From: Chromera velia
Taxonomy: Eukaryota; Sar; Chromeraceae
DNA: 12,500 nt
Direction of reading: 5' to 3'
Assembly (NCBI GenBank): GCA_018398765.1
Contig: JAHBMJ010000384.1
Span: 2,765-15,264, forward strand
Part shown: positions 9,301 to 12,500 of the stretch, piece by piece
Numbering within the stretch: position 1 is the first letter of the stretch
Layout of the letters: each line of letters opens with the position of its first letter
The notes under the pieces: generated by a model
The model's database searches: none
What the model saw: only the letters and a program-made list of their open reading frames with translations
What the model was told of the DNA's origin: nothing
Made by a program: the position numbers and the translations under genes

Positions 9301-10465
9301 GGGTGTGATGGTTGGAAGGAATTGAGGTAGGGCCCGACAAAGACATAGTGAGAGAGTGACTGGCGACTCATGTTGGATCGCGTGCATGGTCGTGTGTGCA
9401 GTTTGAAAGATCTGGAGCAAGGAAAGACGCATGACGATTTGTGGAACGCCTCCCAACTCCAGATGGCGGAGGAAGGGAAGATGCACGGGTTCCTCCGGAT
9501 GTATTGGTCGGTCGGTCGGTCGGTCGGTCGGTCGGTCGGTCAGGAGAGAAAAAAGACCATCAAGCAAACGAACAACGGAAGGAGCCTCCCTCCCAACAAA
9601 AAGATGCCTGCAACCTGACAAGCTACCGCACACACACAATTTGATTCAGAGACGAAAGGGAACTCCCCGCGTGTATCTGTCTGTGTGTCTGTCTTCTTCT
9701 GTGGATGTCTCTCAGTCTCTCTCTTTCCAAGCTTACTCTATGGAAAGAAGGACTTCGGAAATGCACAGCCGTCGTGGTTGATTCCTCGTAGGATAGATGT
9801 ACAAGTGAACAAATGAATGAGTTGAGATAGACAACCTCAAGCTTCGTGAGGGCTCACCAAATCAAATCTTGCATGCGACGTCTTCTCAGACGGAGGAGAC
9901 CTTCCTCTCCTCTTTCCCCCTTTCCCCCTTTCCCTTTTGATTCCTTTTTCGTTTTTTCATTTCTTTCCCTTTTGATTCCTTTTTCGTTTTTTCATTTCTT
10001 TCCCTTTTGATTCCTTTTTCGTTTTTTCATTTCTTTGTCAAAGTGCGCGTTTGGGCTGGCAAGCATCTCGCTCGTTGTTTGAGTGAGTGATGCAGGGCAA
10101 AGAAGATTCTCGAGTGGAGCCCCAACCCTACTCTGGCGCTCGAGTGGGCCATCTACCTGAATGACAGGTGGGGGTGGGGAGGTGGAAGGATGACCTTAAT
10201 ATCTTGCCTGCTGCCTGCCTGCCTCTCCTGTGTTGCTTCGTGAGCTTCAGAGGGAAATCCAGGAGCAAAGTGAAAAAGAGCAAAACTTTGCTCAGGAACA
10301 CAGAGAAAGCCGGCACCCGCAAAGACAGTCCACTTGAAAACTTCTTCAATTTCTTTCTTTCTTTCTTCGTTCTACCTGCCTTGATGTTTCAGGTACGAGC
10401 TCGACGGGAGGGACCCCAACGGATATGTGGGATGCATGTGGAGCATCGGGGGCATTCATGACCAG
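5864..10465 (+). CDS. PHR: Class II CPD photolyase (deoxyribodipyrimidine photo-lyase), 9 exons, 3' end missing
   Basis: Light-driven repair enzyme that uses FAD to split cyclobutane pyrimidine dimers. Exons are 5864-6309, 6462-6726, 7344-7423, 8010-8058, 8471-8617, 8944-9059, 9402-9506, 10096-10167 and 10393-10465. They join in phase to 451 residues, against a family length of about 450-560. Class II landmarks are YWMSRDQR (51-58), then [42 protein letters not shown] (281-295, FAD pocket), RRELADNF (327-334), [30 protein letters not shown] and [15 protein letters not shown]. Trp382, Trp403 and Trp410 keep the 21- and 7-residue spacing of the electron-transfer tryptophans described for the Methanosarcina mazei enzyme (W360, W381, W388, recalled). 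The ATG at 5864 has G at -3 and +4. The reading stops at GIHDQ, before the usual C-terminal tail. Family assignment is secure; whether the protein is nuclear, cytosolic or plastid is open (see the leader entry). Confidence 0.96.
6310..6461 (+). other. Photolyase intron 1 with period-4 donor repeat
   Basis: 152 bp. From the donor, seven consecutive 4-mers read GTCA, GTCG, ATCA, GTCG, GTCA, GGCA, GTCA (6310-6337). The acceptor is CTTTTAG. Confidence 0.9.
6462..6726 (+). CDS. PHR: Photolyase exon 2
   Basis: Follows CTTTTAG, completes the Arg codon, and reads [17 protein letters not shown] through [13 protein letters not shown] to EKTIEELE. The donor GAG|GTAAGC is canonical, phase 0. Confidence 0.95.
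6727..7343 (+). other. Photolyase intron 2 with GA microsatellite
   Basis: 617 bp. Canonical donor GTAAGC followed by a pyrimidine-rich stretch. A (GA)n-type microsatellite lies at about 6904-6935. No convincing exon or RNA gene was seen inside. Confidence 0.9.
7344..7423 (+). CDS. PHR: Photolyase exon 3
   Basis: Follows ATTGCAG and encodes [18 protein letters not shown] through ELNKFC plus two bases of Lys. The donor is AA|GTGCGT, phase 2. Confidence 0.93.
7424..8009 (+). other. Photolyase intron 3 with CA/CG and GA microsatellites
   Basis: 586 bp. Donor GTGCGT. A CA/CG alternating tract lies at about 7440-7470 and a (GA)n tract at about 7700-7719. Nothing else is recognisable. Confidence 0.9.
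8010..8058 (+). CDS. PHR: Photolyase exon 4
   Basis: A 49-base exon after CCTGCAG that completes Lys and adds [16 protein letters not shown]. It matches the family segment that precedes the conserved ALSNLSP. The donor AAT|GTCAGTCA is phase 0. Confidence 0.92.
8059..8470 (+). other. Photolyase intron 4
   Basis: 412 bp. Begins with three GTCA units (8059-8070). No gene was seen inside. Confidence 0.9.
8471..8617 (+). CDS. PHR: Photolyase exon 5
   Basis: Follows ACTGCAG and encodes [18 protein letters not shown] through [11 protein letters not shown], the core of the FAD-binding domain. The donor GAG|GTCAGG is phase 0. Confidence 0.95.
8618..8943 (+). other. Photolyase intron 5
   Basis: 326 bp. 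Begins GTCA followed by four GGCA units (8618-8637). No gene was seen inside. Confidence 0.9.
8944..9059 (+). CDS. PHR: Photolyase exon 6
   Basis: Follows CATGCAG and encodes [17 protein letters not shown] through [10 protein letters not shown] plus two bases of Ser. The donor AG|GTAGGT is phase 2. Confidence 0.94.
9060..9401 (+). other. Photolyase intron 6
   Basis: 342 bp. Begins with three GTAG units (9060-9071), decaying into CAAG, GAAG. A second short GGCA run lies at about 9235-9245. Confidence 0.9.
9402..9506 (+). CDS. PHR: Photolyase exon 7
   Basis: Follows GTGTGCAG and encodes [18 protein letters not shown] through [10 protein letters not shown]. It ends inside the codon of the conserved Trp403 (TG|G). 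The donor is the first unit of a GTCG microsatellite. Confidence 0.94.
9507..10095 (+). other. Photolyase intron 7 with GTCG microsatellite donor
   Basis: 589 bp. Begins with eight perfect GTCG units (9507-9538) and then GTCA. It also holds the 35-bp triplicate listed separately. Confidence 0.9.
9932..10036 (+). repeat. Three exact tandem copies of a 35-bp pyrimidine-rich unit
   Basis: Copies start at 9932, 9967 and 10002 and appear identical. Each starts CCCTTTTGATTCC and ends TTTCATTTCTTT. The array sits in intron 7 and ends about 60 bases before the acceptor. Confidence 0.95.
10096..10167 (+). CDS. PHR: Photolyase exon 8
   Basis: Follows GATGCAG, completes Trp403 and encodes [17 protein letters not shown] through AIYLND plus two bases of Arg. 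The donor AG|GTGGGG is phase 2. Confidence 0.94.
10168..10392 (+). other. Photolyase intron 8
   Basis: 225 bp. Starts in a G-rich tract (GTGGGGGTGGGGAGG) and ends in a pyrimidine tract and GTTTCAG. Confidence 0.9.
10393..10465 (+). CDS. PHR: Photolyase exon 9 (last exon seen)
   Basis: Follows GTTTCAG, completes Arg and encodes [18 protein letters not shown] through GGIHDQ. The donor CAG|GTAGGT is phase 0. The family normally continues with a GW-containing C-terminal segment, and I found no such reading in the following 240 bases or in the repeat array. Confidence 0.92.
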
Positions 10466-10707
10466 GTAGGTAGGTCAACAATCAGGCAACACAACAAGGT
10501 TTCCTTCCTTCTGTTGCCATTCATGTATATTGTGTCATGGCTAAGCTGATACAAAAAAGCAGCGGGTCGACCGTAGAGCTCTGTACCTTCGTATTTTTGT
10601 GCGCCGTTCATGCATGCACGAAGAAAAACAAATGGCGTAGAGTTCTTTCCTGATGTGGGCTTTGCACATGTCCGTCTGGTTGCCCTGTCTTTTCCTTGTG
10701 CGGTTTC
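10466..10707 (+). other. Start of presumed photolyase intron 9
   Basis: Begins GTAG, GTAG, GTCA. About 240 bases of ordinary sequence precede the heptamer array and include one TGCATGCA (10611-10618). No gene was seen here. Confidence 0.7.
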
Positions 10708-12500
10708 GGCTTCCTGCTTTCTGCTTACTGCTTTCTGCTTACTGCCTTGTGCTTTCTGCTTTCTGCTTACTCCCTTCTCCTTACTGCTTGCTGCTTGCTG
10801 CTTTCTGCTTGCTGCTTACTGCTTGCTGCTTACTGCTTTCTGCTTTCTGCTCACTGCTTTCTGCTGACTGCTTTCTGAATACTGCTCTCTGTTTACTGCT
10901 TACTGCTTTCCGCTTACTGCTTTCTGCTTGCTGCTTACTGCTTTCTGCTTGCTGCTTGCTGCTTGCTACTTGCTGCTTACTGCTTAATGCTTAATGCTTA
11001 CTGCTCACTGCTTTCTGCTTACTGTTTACTGCTTTCTGCTTTCTGCTTAGTGCTACTGCTTTCTGCTTACTGCTTACTGCTTTCTGCTTACTGCTCACTG
11101 CTTACTGCTTTCTGCTATCTTCTTACTGCTTACTGCTTACTGCTCTCTCCTTACTGCTTTCTGCTTACTGCTCACTGCTTTCTGCTTACTGCTGTCTGCT
11201 TACTGCTTGCTTCTTTCCGCTTACTGCTGTCTGCTTACTGCTTTCCGCTTACCGCTTTCTGCTAACTGCTTTCTGCTTACTGCTTTCTGCTTACTGATTA
11301 CTGCTTTCTACTTTCTGCTTACTGCTTTCTGCTTACTGCTTTCTGCTTTCTGCTTACACTTTCTGCTTACTGCTACTGCTTACTGCTTTATGCTCTCTGC
11401 TTACTGCTTACTTCTTTCCGCTTTCTGCTTACTGCTCACTGCTTTCTGCTTACTGCTTTCTGCTTACTGCTTACTGCTTACCGCTACTGCTTACTGCTTT
11501 ATGCTCTCTGCTTTCTGCTTACTTCTTTCTGCTTACTGCTTACTGCTTACTGCTTACTGCTTTCTGCTTACTGCTTACCGCTTACTGCTTTCTGCTTACT
11601 GCTTACTGCTTTCTGCTTACTGCTTGCTGCTGGCTGCTTGCTACTTGCTGCTTACTGCTTTCTGCTTACTGCTTACTGCTTTCCGCTTACTGCTTACTGC
11701 TTTCTGCTCACTGCTTTCTGCTTACTGCTTTCTGCTTACTGCTTACTGCTTTCTGCTTACTGCTTTCTGCTTACTGCTCACTGCTTTCTGCTTCCTGCTT
11801 GCTGCTTGCTGCTTTCTGCTTACTGCTCTCTGCTTACTGCTTTCTGCTTACTGCTTTCTGCTTACTGCTTTCTGCTTACTGCTTACTGCTTGCTGCTGGC
11901 TGCTTGCTACTTGCTGCTGACTGCTTTCTGCTTACTGCTTACTGCTTTCCGCTTACTGCTTACTGCTCACTGCTTTCTGCTTACTGCTTTCTGCTTTCTG
12001 CTTACTGCTTTCTGCTTTCTGCTTACTGCTTTCTGCTTGCTGCTTTCTGCTTTCTGCTTACTGCTTACTGCTTTCTGCTTACTGCTTACTGCTCACTGCT
12101 TTCTGCTTCCTGCTTGCTGCTTGCTGCTTTCTGCTTTCTGCTTACTGCTTGCTGCTTACTGCTTACTGCTTTCTGCTAACTGCTTTCTGCTTACTGCTTA
12201 CTGCTTTCTTCTTTCTGCTTACACTTTCTGCTTACTGCTACTGCTTACTGCTTTATGCTCTCTGCTTACTGCTTACTTCTTTCTGCTTTCTGCTTACTGC
12301 TTTCTGCTTACTGCTTACTTCTTTCTGCTTTCTGCTTACTGCTTACTGCTTACTGCTTACTGCTTTCTGCTGACTGCTTACTGTTTACTGCTTCTGCTTA
12401 CTGCTTTCTGCTGTCTGCTTACTGCTTTCTGCTTACTGCTTTCTGCTTACTTCTTTCTGCTTACTGTTACTGCTTTCTGTTTACTGCTTTCTGCTTACTG
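10708..12500 (+). repeat. Degenerate heptamer tandem array (CTGCTTN)
   Basis: About 1.79 kb, running off the right edge, of 7-bp units CTGCTTA, CTGCTTT and CTGCTTG, with rarer CTGCTCA, CTGCTAA and one-base-short units such as CTGCTA. A and T variants often alternate, giving a 14-bp higher-order period. The sense strand is pyrimidine-rich and nearly free of AG. Because seven is not a multiple of three, every plus frame is long and open, reading a 7-residue Leu/Cys/Tyr/Phe repeat. These are not treated as genes. The array is probably intronic, since the photolyase lacks its last exon before it. Confidence 0.95.

Noticed and set aside
9507-9644. Repeated SVGR peptide reading
   Set aside because: It is the GTCG microsatellite at the start of intron 7, translated. 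The family sequence resumes at AKKILEW in exon 8.
10610-12373. Several long plus-strand open frames rich in Leu, Cys, Tyr and Phe in the right part of the window
   Set aside because: They are translations of the 7-bp array, which is open in every plus frame because its units lack stop codons. The 7-residue protein repeat is a by-product, and three overlapping frames cannot all be real genes.
10708-12500. CRISPR array or telomere
   Set aside because: The 7-bp units are contiguous, with no unique spacers and no cas genes. The unit CTGCTTN and its complement do not match the common TTTAGGG or TTAGGG telomere types.

Overview
This is a nuclear genomic window from a eukaryote. Both recognisable genes are split by GT-AG introns. 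There are no bacterial-style operons or Shine-Dalgarno sites, and much of the non-coding DNA is simple-sequence repeat. Balanced base composition, microsatellite-rich introns, a class II photolyase and overlapping TGCATGCA elements (known as an ApiAP2 target in apicomplexans) would suit a chromerid alveolate such as Chromera. That assignment is inference from style only; other protists or algae are not excluded.

Layout. Positions 1-5227 hold the 5' part of a large minus-strand gene: two tiny N-terminal exons, then two very long exons. The last exon stays open for 753 codons to the left edge of the window. The product is at least 1,613 residues, is low-complexity (Ser, Pro, Glu and Lys rich) and matches no family I recognise. 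Positions 5228-5863 are a head-to-head intergenic region carrying a 21-bp palindrome, three overlapping TGCATGCA elements, an inverted CCAAT box and a TATA-like palindrome. Positions 5864-10465 hold nine plus-strand exons of a class II CPD photolyase. The exons join without a frame error into 451 residues, and only the C-terminal end (roughly 45-60 residues by family length) is missing. From about 10708 to the right edge runs a degenerate array of 7-bp units (consensus CTGCTTN). It probably lies in the ninth photolyase intron, because the expected final exon has not appeared.

The most unusual signal is at the photolyase splice donors. In six of nine introns a 4-bp tandem repeat (GTAG, GTCG, GTCA or GGCA units) begins in register with the donor GT. 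The GTCG case has eight perfect copies. The neighbouring minus-strand gene has ordinary donors (GTAAGC, GTAAGT, GTGAGT). Other points are the almost complete absence of AG from the sense strand of the heptamer array, and a signal-peptide-like hydrophobic stretch fused in frame upstream of the photolyase ATG but lacking its own ATG.

The two genes share a promoter region but show no evident functional link. The photolyase repairs UV-induced cyclobutane pyrimidine dimers using light; the role of the large disordered protein is unknown.
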